A DNA stretch of 64,000 nucleotides from Psychromonas algarum (GCF_004376845.1 NZ_SNUW01000011.1:1-64000), one strand, 5' to 3'. Positions 9,061 to 18,111 are shown, numbered from the stretch's first letter. Notes: a model not told the origin generated them from the letters alone. A program made the numbers and translations.

Positions 9061-9126
9061 ATTGTTATTTTAAGTCTTCAAATTATCAGACTCGTTATGC
9101 TCGACATCATCAAGCTTAACTAAATA

Positions 9127-9202
9127 TGGCTCCTCTTGCTGGGCTTGAACCAGCGACACACGGATTAACAGTCCGTTGCTCTACCAACTGAGCTAAAGAG
9201 GA
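9127..9202 (-). tRNA. tRNA-Asn (anticodon GTT), copy 1 of the operon
   Basis: Identical 76-nt tRNA-Asn with encoded CCA. It is the first intact copy behind the promoter at 9338-9366, preceded only by a degenerate tRNA-like copy at 9221-9279. Confidence 0.98.
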
Positions 9203-9220
9203 ATTGTTTTTATTACTATT

Positions 9221-9279
9221 AATCCTAATAGCGAATTAACAGTGTATCTATCGCTCTACCAACTGAGCTAAATAGGATT
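9221..9279 (-). pseudogene. Degenerate tRNA-Asn-like element, T arm missing
   Basis: On the minus strand the 5' half closely copies the neighbouring tRNA-Asn genes: TCCTATTTAGCTCAGTTGGT, AGAGC, then an anticodon-loop-like CTGTTAA. The T arm is absent. The 3' end is TAGGATT, which pairs perfectly with AATCCTA at the 5' end, so a closed 59-nt foldable unit remains. It lies first in the tRNA transcript, between the promoter and the first intact copy. It is most simply a decayed or deleted fourth tRNA-Asn copy; it cannot be a normal elongator tRNA. Confidence 0.7.
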
Positions 9280-9337
9280 CTGTATAACGTAGCTATTAAA
9301 GATAAAAATTTAATACAGTCACGTTAAAGACGGGCGC

Positions 9338-9366
9338 AGTATATTTTTTGAGTTTAGTCATGTCAA
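9338..9366 (-). promoter_or_regulatory. Strong sigma-70 promoter of the tRNA-Asn operon
   Basis: On the minus strand there is a perfect TTGACA (9366-9361), a 17-bp spacer and TATACT (9343-9338). A GC-rich discriminator, GCGCCCG, follows, as is typical of growth-rate and stringently controlled stable RNA promoters. Confidence 0.9.
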
Positions 9367-9379
9367 CCAAAAAGGGTGA

Positions 9380-9415
9380 TAAAAAAATTGGTTGCTGATA
9401 ATTCAAGCAACCAAT
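9380..9415 (-). terminator. Terminator after the DUF3379 gene
   Basis: A perfect 10-bp stem ATTGGTTGCT/AGCAACCAAT with a 9-base loop, followed on the minus strand by seven T. It ends the sigma factor-DUF3379 operon just before the tRNA promoter. Confidence 0.88.
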
Positions 9416-9452
9416 CACAATTATTTACTTTATTGTTTAATAATAAAACAAA

Positions 9453-10217
9453 TTAGATATCCCACTTAATCGTTTTAGCTAATTTTTCTTTCATCTTATT
9501 AAGCGGTTCATCTTGTTCACCAACAATGACAACATTAGCCTTACCAACATGTTCTGATATCCCTTTGAAATGTTGGTTACTAAACTCTGCAGAAGGCTCA
9601 AAACCTGCATCATCAGGCACAACAAAAACTGTTACACGGCCTTTTTCTCCCTCTAATATCATATGCAAAGCTGAACTACCTTCAAAACTACAATAGTTAA
9701 CAAAATAGATGTTACCTAATCCAGGTTTAGCTGTACCACCATATCGAGCTAACTTAACATTTACATTTTGAATACTCGCCTGCTCATTAACTTTAGCGGT
9801 TAAAAAATATTCTTTTTGTACATGTTGTAGCGCAACACTACCTATATCAGCATGCGGTGCAGGTGTACTAACAATTGCATTTTCAGTAGCATCAAAACTT
9901 TCATTAGGTGCTATCCCACTTTTTAACATAGGTAAACTCAACCCAATAATAAAAGCGATTGAAGCAGCAATCGCAATATGCCAGCGATTACTCATTGTTT
10001 TATCATGTTCGATAGCAAAGCTTTGCTCTAACAATATTTTACCCGCTAAATCATTTGGAACTTTAACGTCTAAGCTATCTTTTAATAGTTGATCAAATTC
10101 TTTTGCTTCACTTACTAATTTTTGCGCACATTCAGAATTAGCAGCTCGCTTTAAAAACTCTTCATTTTTGTCATTGGGCGTAGCAATCGCGGTATGACGA
10201 AATAAAATATCATCCAT
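9453..10217 (-). CDS. DUF3379-type membrane protein, probable partner of the sigma factor
   Basis: A 254-residue protein. The first 80 residues (MDDILFRHTAIATPND onward) form a soluble, presumably cytosolic domain with a conserved-looking Cys. One transmembrane helix follows (about HIAIAASIAFIIGLSLPML), and then a roughly 150-residue domain outside the membrane with a strand-rich end (GRVTVFVVPDD). This matches the DUF3379 family, which often follows an ECF-type sigma gene. The ATG at 10217 overlaps the sigma stop (ATGGATGA), so the two are translationally coupled, which is the reason for preferring it to the longer frame from 10244. The arrangement suggests an anti-sigma role, but no zinc-binding ZAS motif (HxxxCxxC) is visible, so that is inference. 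Confidence 0.75.
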   Translation of the reverse strand: MDDILFRHTAIATPNDKNEEFLKRAANSECAQKLVSEAKEFDQLLKDSLDVKVPNDLAGKILLEQSFAIEHDKTMSNRWHIAIAASIAFIIGLSLPMLKSGIAPNESFDATENAIVSTPAPHADIGSVALQHVQKEYFLTAKVNEQASIQNVNVKLARYGGTAKPGLGNIYFVNYCSFEGSSALHMILEGEKGRVTVFVVPDDAGFEPSAEFSNQHFKGISEHVGKANVVIVGEQDEPLNKMKEKLAKTIKWDI

Positions 10218-10773
10218 GTGCTTCTCCGTTATTATCAATTTCAACTTTTAAATTACTTTTAAGCAAATTCTTCGCTCTAAATAAACGCGTTAAAACTGTG
10301 TTTTTATTTAAATCTAGCTGTTCTGCAATTTCTTCTGCAGTAAAACCTGCGATAAGTTGTAGCAACAGCGGTTCTTTATAATCAATTGGTAAAGTATCTA
10401 TTTTTTGTCTTATTAGCTCTTTATCGTATGGACTTGTATCTTCTTCAGCTGCAATTTCATAATCATCGATATCAACTAATGACAATTGTTTACGCTCAAA
10501 ACGTCTTGCATTTTCACGTCTTAATATGGTGAATAACCAAGCCTTGGCAGATTTATCATCTAATAAATTGTCAATGCTTTTCCAAGCACGTAAACAAGTT
10601 TCTTGTACTAAGTCTTGAGCAACTTCTGAGTCACGACAAACCCAGAATGCGTAACGATATAAATCGGCACTATAGACATTGACTAACGACTCATATCGCT
10701 TTTGTTTTCTATTCATATCCTTAATGACCGAGGATGATGAAGTTTTATTTCGTTTGAATGCAAAAAAACTCAT
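10210..10773 (-). CDS. ECF-type sigma-70 family RNA polymerase sigma factor
   Basis: A 187-residue alternative sigma factor with region 2 (LYRYAFWVCRDSEVAQDLVQ and ETCLRAWKSID, about 55-88) and region 4 (LLLQLIAGFTAEEIAEQLD, then NKNTVLTRLFRAKNLLK, about 135-175). There is no region 1 or 3, which is the ECF layout. It is not the rpoE-rseABC locus: only one gene follows, the DUF3379 protein, which starts within the sigma stop codon. The start at 10773 has AAGGAAG five bases upstream; an internal Met at residue 20 is a weaker alternative. GGAACC at 10818-10813 on the minus strand could be a self-recognised -35 element. Its signal and regulon are unknown. Confidence 0.9.
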   Translation of the reverse strand: MSFFAFKRNKTSSSSVIKDMNRKQKRYESLVNVYSADLYRYAFWVCRDSEVAQDLVQETCLRAWKSIDNLLDDKSAKAWLFTILRRENARRFERKQLSLVDIDDYEIAAEEDTSPYDKELIRQKIDTLPIDYKEPLLLQLIAGFTAEEIAEQLDLNKNTVLTRLFRAKNLLKSNLKVEIDNNGEAHG

Positions 10774-10930
10774 TAACTTCCTTAATTATTCATAAACCCT
10801 ATGATGAGTCCGGGTTCCTTTATTGATTGCAGTTTTATATGTTCTATCAGTGTCTTTTTAAAATATTAAAACAGTAATTGATTATTTGAAAAGCGAGAAA
10901 ACTCTTTTAATAAACACATTAATAAAAAGA

Positions 10931-11419
10931 CTAACGTGATATTAAAAAGTCATAAGCTAAGTTAACTGTTTGGCCATCAAGATCAACTACGACTTCAAGT
11001 TGCCATAACATTTTATCTTCAGTACAAGATCCAACCATTGTTTTTGCATGCGATTGTTGTATTCCTTTTTCATTTACAGGGCTAAAAATAACTGGGATGT
11101 GTCCCATAAACATACTTTTACCTATTATCTTAGCGCTAATCACTTGCCAATTATTCAGTTCACTTTTTAGCGTTAAATGAAACCACTCTTCAGGTATAAT
11201 TTCACCTTCATCAACAGATAAATAAAATGTTCCTAAAACTGATTTAAATGCACAAGGTTTTGTAAAATCACAAACATTATCCACAATATTTAATGCTAAT
11301 TTATTGTCAGAATTATCTACTTTTTCAGTAATTGAAGAATCTATTGTTCGCCAAACAAATAATCCAATTAATAAACTAAGCATAATTAGTAATTGAATCA
11401 ATCTACTTTTTGTTAACAT
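10931..11419 (-). CDS. Uncharacterised membrane-anchored protein divergent from ccoN
   Basis: A 162-residue protein with one N-terminal membrane helix (LIQLLIMLSLLIGLFVW, about 8-24) and no lipobox, so the remaining 135 residues should face the periplasm. Three Cys are present (VCDFTKPC and VGSC). The stretch SMFMGHIPVIFSP followed by a C-terminal strand-rich part recalls the small immunoglobulin-like FixH/YtkA domains, but the resemblance is weak. It shares the roughly 220-bp upstream region with ccoN, and FixH lies in the same island, so a role in cbb3 oxidase assembly or metal handling is plausible. I do not recognise the family. Confidence 0.6.
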   Translation of the reverse strand: MLTKSRLIQLLIMLSLLIGLFVWRTIDSSITEKVDNSDNKLALNIVDNVCDFTKPCAFKSVLGTFYLSVDEGEIIPEEWFHLTLKSELNNWQVISAKIIGKSMFMGHIPVIFSPVNEKGIQQSHAKTMVGSCTEDKMLWQLEVVVDLDGQTVNLAYDFLISR

Positions 11420-11474
11420 TGCAATTCCTTGTAAAAATAATGGTTACCGCGCATTTTTTAACACAAATACTAAT

Positions 11475-11488
11475 TTAATTAACATTAA
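11475..11488. promoter_or_regulatory. Possible FNR box in the ccoN upstream region
   Basis: TTAATTAACATTAA matches the FNR consensus TTGAT-N4-ATCAA at 8 of 10 positions. It lies about 150 bp before ccoN and could also serve the divergent gene. A weaker site (TCGATGCAAATCTG, 7 of 10) overlaps the next turn at 11490-11503. In DNA this AT-rich, chance matches are likely. Confidence 0.3.
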
Positions 11489-11639
11489 ATCGATGCAAAT
11501 CTGTTTATTTTTTTAATTGTCGCGTAAACTTCTGCTCGAATATAGATGTTTTAAACTTATCTTTAAAAGATCTATATAGAATACATTTTATTACGTCATA
11601 ATAAACGTACATTGTAAATACATGCATGGAATCAAAACA

Positions 11640-13070
11640 ATGACAACCGCAACCAATATACAACCTGATTACAACATGAAAGTTGTTCGTCAGTTTACAC
11701 TTACCACCATCCTTTGGGGTATCGTGGGAATGAGTGTCGGAGTACTTATTGCAGCCCAACTTATTTGGCCAGCTTTAAACTTTGATACACCTTGGCTTAC
11801 ATACAGTCGCTTACGCCCTTTACATACTAATGCAGTTATTTTTGCCTTTGGTACATCGGCATTAATGGCAACTTCATTTTATGTGGTGCAACGTACCTGC
11901 CAAACAAAGTTATTTGGTGGACCATTAGCCTCTATTGTTTTCTGGGGATGGCAATTAATTATTTTATCTGCCGTTATTACCCTTCCTCTAGGTTACACAA
12001 CATCTAAAGAATACGCTGAATTAGAGTGGCCAATTGATTTATTAATTACAGCGGTTTGGGTTGTGTATGCCATTGTCTTTTTTGGCACATTAACGATAAG
12101 AAAAACATCTCATATTTATGTAGCCAACTGGTTCTTTGGTGCATTTATTCTTACCGTTGCGGTATTACACATTGTTAATAGCTTAGCTATCCCATTATCA
12201 ATGTCCTCAATGAAGTCATACTCTATTTACTCTGGTGCTGTTGATGCAATGGTACAATGGTGGTATGGACATAATGCCGTTGGTTTCTTATTAACAGCTG
12301 GTTTCTTAGGCATGATGTATTACTTCGTACCTAAACAAGCTAACCGCCCTGTTTATTCTTATCGTTTATCAATCATCCATTTCTGGGCTCTGATTGCTGT
12401 TTATATTTGGGCAGGTCCACATCATCTTCATTACACAGCTTTACCTGATTGGGCTCAGTCATTAGGTATGGTGATGTCTATTATCCTATTTGTGCCATCT
12501 TGGGGCGGCATGATCAATGGTATTATGACCTTATCTGGAGCATGGCATAAGCTACGCACAGACCCTATTTTACGTTTCTTAGTTGTTTCATTATCTTTCT
12601 ACGGTATGTCTACGTTTGAAGGACCAATGATGGCGATTAAAACAGTAAACGCATTATCTCACTACACAGACTGGACGGTAGGTCATGTTCATTCAGGTGC
12701 GCTTGGTTGGGTTGCAATGGTAACAATTGGTTCTCTTTACCATTTGGTTCCACGTTTATTTGGCCAAAAAGGCATGTACAGTGTTGCATTAATTAATTTA
12801 CATTTTTGGCTAGCAACAATTGGTACTGTTTTATACATAGTTGCAATGTGGATTTCAGGTGTAATGCAAGGATTAATGTGGAGAGCTGTCAATGCAGACG
12901 GTACATTAACTTATACCTTCGTTGAGTCATTAGAGAAATCTTACCCGTTCTACACAATACGTTTGGTCGGTGGCATTATTTTCTTAAGTGGTATGTTTGT
13001 AATGGCTTACAACACATACAAAACAATCGCTGCTAAAGAAGGCTCTATCAAGCCTCAAGAACTAGGTTAG
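11640..13070 (+). CDS. ccoN: Cytochrome c oxidase cbb3-type, catalytic subunit I
   Basis: The membrane-embedded heme-copper catalytic subunit that reduces O2 to water with high affinity. It has 476 residues and about 12 transmembrane segments. Landmarks are [15 protein letters not shown] near the N-terminus (low-spin heme His), [18 protein letters not shown] in the CuB/active-site helix, and [15 protein letters not shown] and [15 protein letters not shown], which supply further metal and heme ligands. The frame opens at 11622, but the ATG at 11640 gives the family-like N-terminus ([12 protein letters not shown]). It is the first gene of ccoNOQP. FNR regulation is expected because fnr sits in the same island, and possible boxes lie upstream. 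Confidence 0.96.
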   Translation: MTTATNIQPDYNMKVVRQFTLTTILWGIVGMSVGVLIAAQLIWPALNFDTPWLTYSRLRPLHTNAVIFAFGTSALMATSFYVVQRTCQTKLFGGPLASIVFWGWQLIILSAVITLPLGYTTSKEYAELEWPIDLLITAVWVVYAIVFFGTLTIRKTSHIYVANWFFGAFILTVAVLHIVNSLAIPLSMSSMKSYSIYSGAVDAMVQWWYGHNAVGFLLTAGFLGMMYYFVPKQANRPVYSYRLSIIHFWALIAVYIWAGPHHLHYTALPDWAQSLGMVMSIILFVPSWGGMINGIMTLSGAWHKLRTDPILRFLVVSLSFYGMSTFEGPMMAIKTVNALSHYTDWTVGHVHSGALGWVAMVTIGSLYHLVPRLFGQKGMYSVALINLHFWLATIGTVLYIVAMWISGVMQGLMWRAVNADGTLTYTFVESLEKSYPFYTIRLVGGIIFLSGMFVMAYNTYKTIAAKEGSIKPQELG

Positions 13071-13083
13071 ACGGGAGTTAATA

Positions 13084-13686
13084 ATGAAACATGAATTTAT
13101 TGAAAAGAATGCAGGCTTATTAGCTGTTTTTATTATCATTGCGATTAGCTTTGGTGGTTTAGCACAAATAACGCCTCTGATATTCCAAAAAGAAATGAAT
13201 GAACCTGTAGATACATTACGTCCTTACACTGCATTAGAAATGGAAGGCCGTGACATTTATATTAAAGAAGGATGTCATGTTTGTCATAGTCAAATGATCC
13301 GCCCTTTCCGAGCTGAAACTGAACGTTACGGTCACTACAGCATGGCAGGTGAGCATGTTTGGGAACATCCATTCTTATGGGGGTCAAAACGTACTGGACC
13401 AGATCTAGCACGTGTTGGTGGTCGTTATTCTGATGCGTGGCATGAAGTACATCTACTGAATCCTCGAGATGTAGTACCACAATCAAATATGCCTAATTTT
13501 CCTTGGTTAGCAACAAATCTGTTAACTGGAGAGGAAACAGCAGCTAAATTAACTATCTTCAGAGATAACTTTGGTGTGCCATACACTGATGAAGATATTG
13601 CAGGTGCTAAAGCTGCCGTTGAAGGTAAGACTGAAATGCAAGCAATTATTGCATACTTACAATCACTTGGTCATGCATTCAAATAA
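13084..13686 (+). CDS. ccoO: cbb3 oxidase monoheme cytochrome c subunit II
   Basis: A 200-residue membrane-anchored cytochrome c that passes electrons from CcoP to CcoN. An N-terminal membrane helix ([18 protein letters not shown]) is followed by the single heme site CHVCH at about residue 63 and then [15 protein letters not shown], typical of CcoO. The later [14 protein letters not shown] region carries the Met ligand. It starts 13 bp after ccoN, with GGGAG in front, so the two genes are translated from one message. Confidence 0.97.
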   Translation: MKHEFIEKNAGLLAVFIIIAISFGGLAQITPLIFQKEMNEPVDTLRPYTALEMEGRDIYIKEGCHVCHSQMIRPFRAETERYGHYSMAGEHVWEHPFLWGSKRTGPDLARVGGRYSDAWHEVHLLNPRDVVPQSNMPNFPWLATNLLTGEETAAKLTIFRDNFGVPYTDEDIAGAKAAVEGKTEMQAIIAYLQSLGHAFK

Positions 13687-13733
13687 ATAATTATCGTGCC
13701 TAGCAATAGGCACTTTCAGTAGCTGGAGGCTCT

Positions 13734-13925
13734 ATGGATTTTGCAACATTTAACGGACTATATACCTTATTCTTAATTATTATTTTTGTTGCGTTGATTT
13801 TCTGGGCTTATAGTAAAAAACAAAAACAGTCCTTTGAAGAAATGGGTAACTCCATTTTAGATGATGATCTGGACTCAACAGAGTATGAAAGCAATTCAAG
13901 CGAACATACAGGAGCTAAAAAATAA
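13734..13925 (+). CDS. ccoQ: cbb3 oxidase small subunit CcoQ
   Basis: A 63-residue protein with one membrane helix (GLYTLFLIIIFVALIFWAYS, about 8-27) and an acidic soluble tail (ILDDDLDS). CcoQ stabilises or modulates the oxidase complex. It has GGAGG in front of its start, and its stop overlaps the ccoP start by one base. Position, length and topology support the call; CcoQ sequences are little conserved. Confidence 0.88.
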   Translation: MDFATFNGLYTLFLIIIFVALIFWAYSKKQKQSFEEMGNSILDDDLDSTEYESNSSEHTGAKK

Positions 13926-14884
13926 TGAGCATTTTTTGGACAATATGGATCACTACTATCTCACTAATCGTTATTATCGGTTGTGCGGTACTCCTAAAAC
14001 TAGCAAGTAAGAACTCAACTAACGTCAAAGAAGGCGATCCAATGCCTCATACTTTTGACGGGATTCAAGAATTAAATAATCCATTACCTAAATGGTGGGT
14101 TGGTTTATTCTGGTTTTCAATTTTTACAGCATTAATTTATTCAGTTGCTTTTCCTGCTTATACTGCAAATTGGAATGGTTTTTTAAACTGGTCAAGTTCA
14201 GAGCAGAGTGTCAAATCACAAGCTGAATCTGATGAAGTAGCAAAAACGTCTAACTCGCAATATCAACGAGAAATGAATGCCGCTGAAGAAAAGTATGGTG
14301 CTGTATTTAAAAAATTAGCTTATACAGAATCTGGTGACTACAAAGATATCGAGGTTATTGCTAAAGACACAGAAGCAGTAAAAGTAGGACAACGTTTATT
14401 CTTACAAAACTGCGCTCAATGTCATGGCTCAGATGCTCGTGGTGGTAATGGTTTTCCTAATCTTTCAGACAATGATTGGTTATATGGTGGTGAGGCTCTT
14501 ACTATTAAAGAAACCATTATGAAAGGTCGTCATGGTGTAATGCCTGCTTGGAAAGACATCCTAGGTGAACAAGGTGTTAAAGAAGTATCAACTTATGTAT
14601 TACAACTAAGTGGACGCCGCGTAAACTCTATCGAAGCACAAGCAGGTAAAGATCGTTTCGTGATGTGTGCGGCTTGTCATGGTCCAGAAGGTAAAGGTAT
14701 GCATGAATTTGGAGCACCTAATTTAACTGATAAAGTTTGGTTATACGGTGGCTCACGTAAAGCTGTAGAAGATACTGTTCGCAATGGTCGAAATGGTGTG
14801 ATGCCAGCTTGGGGTGATATTTTAGGTGAAGATAAAGTGCAATTATTAGCTGCATTTGTTTATTCTTTATCACAAGAAAAATAA
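13925..14884 (+). CDS. ccoP: cbb3 oxidase diheme cytochrome c subunit III
   Basis: A 319-residue electron-entry subunit. The N-terminus has two membrane helices (about 5-25 and 60-80) around the PHTFDGIQELNNPLPKWW stretch that is typical of CcoP. Two cytochrome c domains follow, with heme sites CAQCH (about 162) and CAACH (about 247). Each domain has an SDNDWLYGG or TDKVWLYGG stretch and a G-V-M-P-A-W Met ligand, so they are internal duplicates. The ATG overlaps the ccoQ stop (TAATG). A terminator follows at 14925. Confidence 0.97.
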   Translation: MSIFWTIWITTISLIVIIGCAVLLKLASKNSTNVKEGDPMPHTFDGIQELNNPLPKWWVGLFWFSIFTALIYSVAFPAYTANWNGFLNWSSSEQSVKSQAESDEVAKTSNSQYQREMNAAEEKYGAVFKKLAYTESGDYKDIEVIAKDTEAVKVGQRLFLQNCAQCHGSDARGGNGFPNLSDNDWLYGGEALTIKETIMKGRHGVMPAWKDILGEQGVKEVSTYVLQLSGRRVNSIEAQAGKDRFVMCAACHGPEGKGMHEFGAPNLTDKVWLYGGSRKAVEDTVRNGRNGVMPAWGDILGEDKVQLLAAFVYSLSQEK

Positions 14885-14924
14885 ACTCAAACAAGCGTAA
14901 CAAAATTAACAAATTAAGACATAA

Positions 14925-14950
14925 AAAGCCTCGTTTATCGGGGCTTTTTT
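14925..14950 (+). terminator. Terminator after ccoP
   Basis: AAAGCCTCG, a short loop and CGGGGCTTT form a stem with one mismatch, followed by TTTT. It separates ccoNOQP from the fixH-ccoIS unit. Confidence 0.85.
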
Positions 14951-15019
14951 ATAGCTAAAATTCACTGTAAATGATAAATTGACGGCCCTAATTACCTTTC
15001 TCTAATAACAGGAACTGTT

Positions 15020-15496
15020 ATGCAAGCAAATACAAAGAAAACCTGGTTTAAACAATTTTGGCCGTGGTTTTTAATTATTTTACCAATGGCTGCTGTTGTT
15101 GCGGGTATCACCACTGTTTTTATCGCCGTTGATAATAAACCTGATATGGTGGTTGATGATTATTATAAAACAGGTAAAGCAATTAATGCCGATTTGAGTT
15201 TGATAAAAAAAGCGAAAGAGTTAGGAATTTCAGCTGTTGTTCAACAGCAAAAAGGTGAACTTTTAATTACACTTGATGGATTAAAAGACCATGCTTCTAT
15301 TAGCTTGTCATTATATCACTCAACACAATCTAAACGAGATAAGATCTTAATGTTAACTGCTGATGGAGAAGGTAAATATCATTTTGAGACAGAAAAATCG
15401 TTAACAGGTAAATGGACACTTCGCATAGAACCTTTTGATAAGCAATGGCGCTTACAAAAACATGTTCAATTTCCAACCAAAGAGATCCTGTTATAG
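15020..15496 (+). CDS. fixH: FixH-like cbb3 oxidase assembly protein
   Basis: A 158-residue membrane-anchored protein of the FixH family (also called CcoH). It has one N-terminal helix (WPWFLIILPMAAVVAGITTVFIAV), then DMVVDDYYKTGKAINADL, the hallmark of the family, then a strand-rich domain ending in LTGKWTLRIEP. It is needed for maturation of the cbb3 complex; its exact job is not settled. Its stop abuts the ATG of the copper ATPase gene, so the two are translated together. AGGAAC precedes its start. Confidence 0.88.
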   Translation: MQANTKKTWFKQFWPWFLIILPMAAVVAGITTVFIAVDNKPDMVVDDYYKTGKAINADLSLIKKAKELGISAVVQQQKGELLITLDGLKDHASISLSLYHSTQSKRDKILMLTADGEGKYHFETEKSLTGKWTLRIEPFDKQWRLQKHVQFPTKEILL

Positions 15497-17917
15497 ATGA
15501 AAGAAGTAAGTCTTTGCTTTCATTGTGGAGAGCCTAATCCAACAAATACCATCTTTAAAGTAGTTATTAACGATGTACAACAAAATATGTGCTGCCCTGG
15601 CTGTGAGGCCATTGCTCAAACCATCGTTGATAGTGGGTTAAGCTCTTATTATGAACATCGAACAGAAGTGGCGAATAAAGGTGAAGATTTAATTCCTGAA
15701 GAGTTACAACAACTTAAACATTATGATCTTGAACAAATACAGTCAGATTTTATAAAAAAATCTGGCGAGATAACTGAAATAACACTCACCATCGAAGGCA
15801 TTAGTTGTGCCGCTTGTGCTTGGCTAATCGAAAAACAGTTACGTTTTTTACCCGGCATTATGTTTGTTAACGTTAATACAACCTTAAACCGAGCTTTAAT
15901 CCGTTGGGATAATAAACAAGTTGCGTTAAGTAAAATATTACAACAAATCCAACGCATTGGTTATAAAGGCTACCCTTTCCAAGTTAATCAACAAGAAGTT
16001 TTTTATACCGCACAAGTGAAATCTTATTTACGACGTTTAGGACTAGCTGGCCTAGCAACCATGCAGGTTATGATGTTTGCAATTGCTCTTTATGCTGATT
16101 TCTTTTCAGGTATGGAAGAAGAGTTTATACACTACTTTAGATGGGTCAGTTTTATTATTGCTACACCTGTATTACTGTATAGTGCACAACCCTTTTATGC
16201 TAATGCGTGGCGTAATATTCGAAATAAAACACTGGGAATGGATATCCCTATTTCAATTGCTTTATTAGGAGCTTATACAGCGTCAGGTTATGCAACAATT
16301 GTTGGGCGAGGTGAAGTTTATTTCGAGTCTGTCGCTATGTTTACCTTTCTATTACTATTAGGAAGATTATTAGAACTACGTGCCCGACGCAAAGCATCTG
16401 AAACAAGTAGTAACTTATTACGTTTACTGCCTTCAATGGCGACTTTAATAGACGTTACTAATGATGTATCAACTCATCAACTCATACCAGCAAAAACATT
16501 AGTGGCAGGGCAGAAAATATTAGTTAAACCAGGTGAAACAATTGCTGTTGATGGCAAAATAATTGATGGTCAAAGTAATATTGAAGAATCTATGCTAACC
16601 GGTGAGCATTTACCTGTTTTCAAGCAAGCTCAAGATAGTGTTTATGCCGGCACAGTTAATATTAGTAGTGTATTAACTATTGAAGTGGTAAATGTGGGTA
16701 ATAACACATTAATAGCTGACATTATTCAATTACAAAATAATGCTCAACAAAATAAACCACGTATTGAAGTGATGGCAGATACGGTTTCCCGCTATTTTGT
16801 CGCTGCGTTATTAGTCATCGCGACTTTGACTTACATTGGTTGGAGTATTATCGATGCAGATCAAGCTTTTTGGATAACTTTATCTGTGTTAGTTGCAACC
16901 TGTCCATGTGCATTATCTCTTGCGACCCCAACAGCACTTACTTGTGCGACGGCACAACTAAACAAGCAAGGCATATTGATTAAACAACACCATGTTTTAG
17001 AAACACTGAATAAGATTCAACACATTGTATTTGATAAAACGGGAACATTAACAGAAGGTAATTTTAAGCTCTTAAAAACACATTTGTACCCAAAAAATTC
17101 CAATCAAAGTTATACTGAGCAACAATGTATTGATATTGCAGCTAACCTCGAAATAAATTCAGAGCACCCTATTGCAGTTGCTTTCTCTCAGTTACAAAAC
17201 CAAGTATTGCAACTGAGTAATATCGAAAATATACCAAGCCAAGGATTACAAGCTTCTTGGAGAAATAACGATACAATACAACAAATAAAATTGGGCCATG
17301 CTAAATTTTGTCAAGTTGAGCAAGAGCTAGAAAGTAAAGAGTTAGCAATCTACTTAACCGTTGATGAGCAATTAATTGCAATCTTTGAATTAGGTGATGA
17401 AATACGGAGTACTGCAGCAGCATTAACTGACTTCTGCCAGCTTAAAAAATTAAAAACAACCATGTTAACAGGTGATATTTCAAATAAAAGTGAAGAAGTC
17501 GCCAAACAATTAAATATTGAGACAGTGATTAAAGGTGTCAACCCACAACAAAAACTCACCTATATTCAGGAATTACAACAAACACAGCAAGTGATGATGA
17601 TTGGGGATGGTATTAATGATGCACCGGTTTTAGCAGGAGCTCATGTTTCTGTAGCTTTAGCTAGTGGGACTGATATAGCAAAAAATTGTGCAGATGTTAT
17701 TTTACTTGGTTCACATTTACAAAAAATTAGTTTATTAATGAATAATGCTAAAAAGACAACCCGTATCATTAGGGAGAATCTAGCTTGGTCATTGGGTTAT
17801 AACCTTATCATTATGCCACTAGCAGTGATGGGCTTAGTTCCGCCTTACATTGCAGTACTAGGCATGTCTTTCAGTTCACTTATCGTTGTCAGTAACTCTT
17901 TAAGGTTATTAAAATGA
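15497..17917 (+). CDS. ccoI: Copper-exporting P1B-type ATPase for cbb3 assembly
   Basis: An 806-residue inner-membrane ATPase (FixI/CcoI) that moves Cu(I) across the membrane for the CuB centre of CcoN. In order: an N-terminal Cys-rich segment (CFHCGEPNP, CCPGCEA), a heavy-metal-binding domain with CAAC at about 104, eight predicted helices, the metal-transport CPC motif (TCPCALSLATPTA, about 469), the phosphorylation site DKTGTLT (about 512) and the hinge GDGINDAP (about 703). The N-terminal CxxC cluster marks the CcoI subgroup rather than CopA. Its ATG directly follows the fixH stop, and its stop overlaps the ccoS start (ATGA). Confidence 0.95.
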   Translation: MKEVSLCFHCGEPNPTNTIFKVVINDVQQNMCCPGCEAIAQTIVDSGLSSYYEHRTEVANKGEDLIPEELQQLKHYDLEQIQSDFIKKSGEITEITLTIEGISCAACAWLIEKQLRFLPGIMFVNVNTTLNRALIRWDNKQVALSKILQQIQRIGYKGYPFQVNQQEVFYTAQVKSYLRRLGLAGLATMQVMMFAIALYADFFSGMEEEFIHYFRWVSFIIATPVLLYSAQPFYANAWRNIRNKTLGMDIPISIALLGAYTASGYATIVGRGEVYFESVAMFTFLLLLGRLLELRARRKASETSSNLLRLLPSMATLIDVTNDVSTHQLIPAKTLVAGQKILVKPGETIAVDGKIIDGQSNIEESMLTGEHLPVFKQAQDSVYAGTVNISSVLTIEVVNVGNNTLIADIIQLQNNAQQNKPRIEVMADTVSRYFVAALLVIATLTYIGWSIIDADQAFWITLSVLVATCPCALSLATPTALTCATAQLNKQGILIKQHHVLETLNKIQHIVFDKTGTLTEGNFKLLKTHLYPKNSNQSYTEQQCIDIAANLEINSEHPIAVAFSQLQNQVLQLSNIENIPSQGLQASWRNNDTIQQIKLGHAKFCQVEQELESKELAIYLTVDEQLIAIFELGDEIRSTAAALTDFCQLKKLKTTMLTGDISNKSEEVAKQLNIETVIKGVNPQQKLTYIQELQQTQQVMMIGDGINDAPVLAGAHVSVALASGTDIAKNCADVILLGSHLQKISLLMNNAKKTTRIIRENLAWSLGYNLIIMPLAVMGLVPPYIAVLGMSFSSLIVVSNSLRLLK

Positions 17918-18111
17918 GTATTATTTATGTATTGATTCCAATTGCAATGATCTTTGTATCAATTGCAGTGTTAGTTTTCTTTTGGGCTGTTAAATCTAAT
18001 CAATATGAAGACTTAGATAGAGAAGGTGTCAATATTTTATTTGATGAAGATATGCCAACAAACACACCATCAGAAAACATTAAAGATGATATAAAAACAG
18101 ATGCTCATTAA
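17914..18111 (+). CDS. ccoS: cbb3 oxidase maturation protein CcoS
   Basis: A 65-residue protein with one N-terminal helix (IYVLIPIAMIFVSIAVLVFFWAV), then SNQYEDLDREGVNILFDED, the diagnostic CcoS/FixS sequence. In other bacteria loss of CcoS leaves the oxidase without heme and copper. It overlaps ccoI by 4 bp and the next gene by 11 bp, so it sits in the middle of a tightly coupled operon. Confidence 0.93.
   Translation: MSIIYVLIPIAMIFVSIAVLVFFWAVKSNQYEDLDREGVNILFDEDMPTNTPSENIKDDIKTDAH

Noticed and set aside
11505-11759. Minus-strand open frame of 84 codons overlapping the ccoN start
   Set aside because: It runs through the ccoN leader and N-terminal coding sequence, has no ribosome site and no family resemblance.
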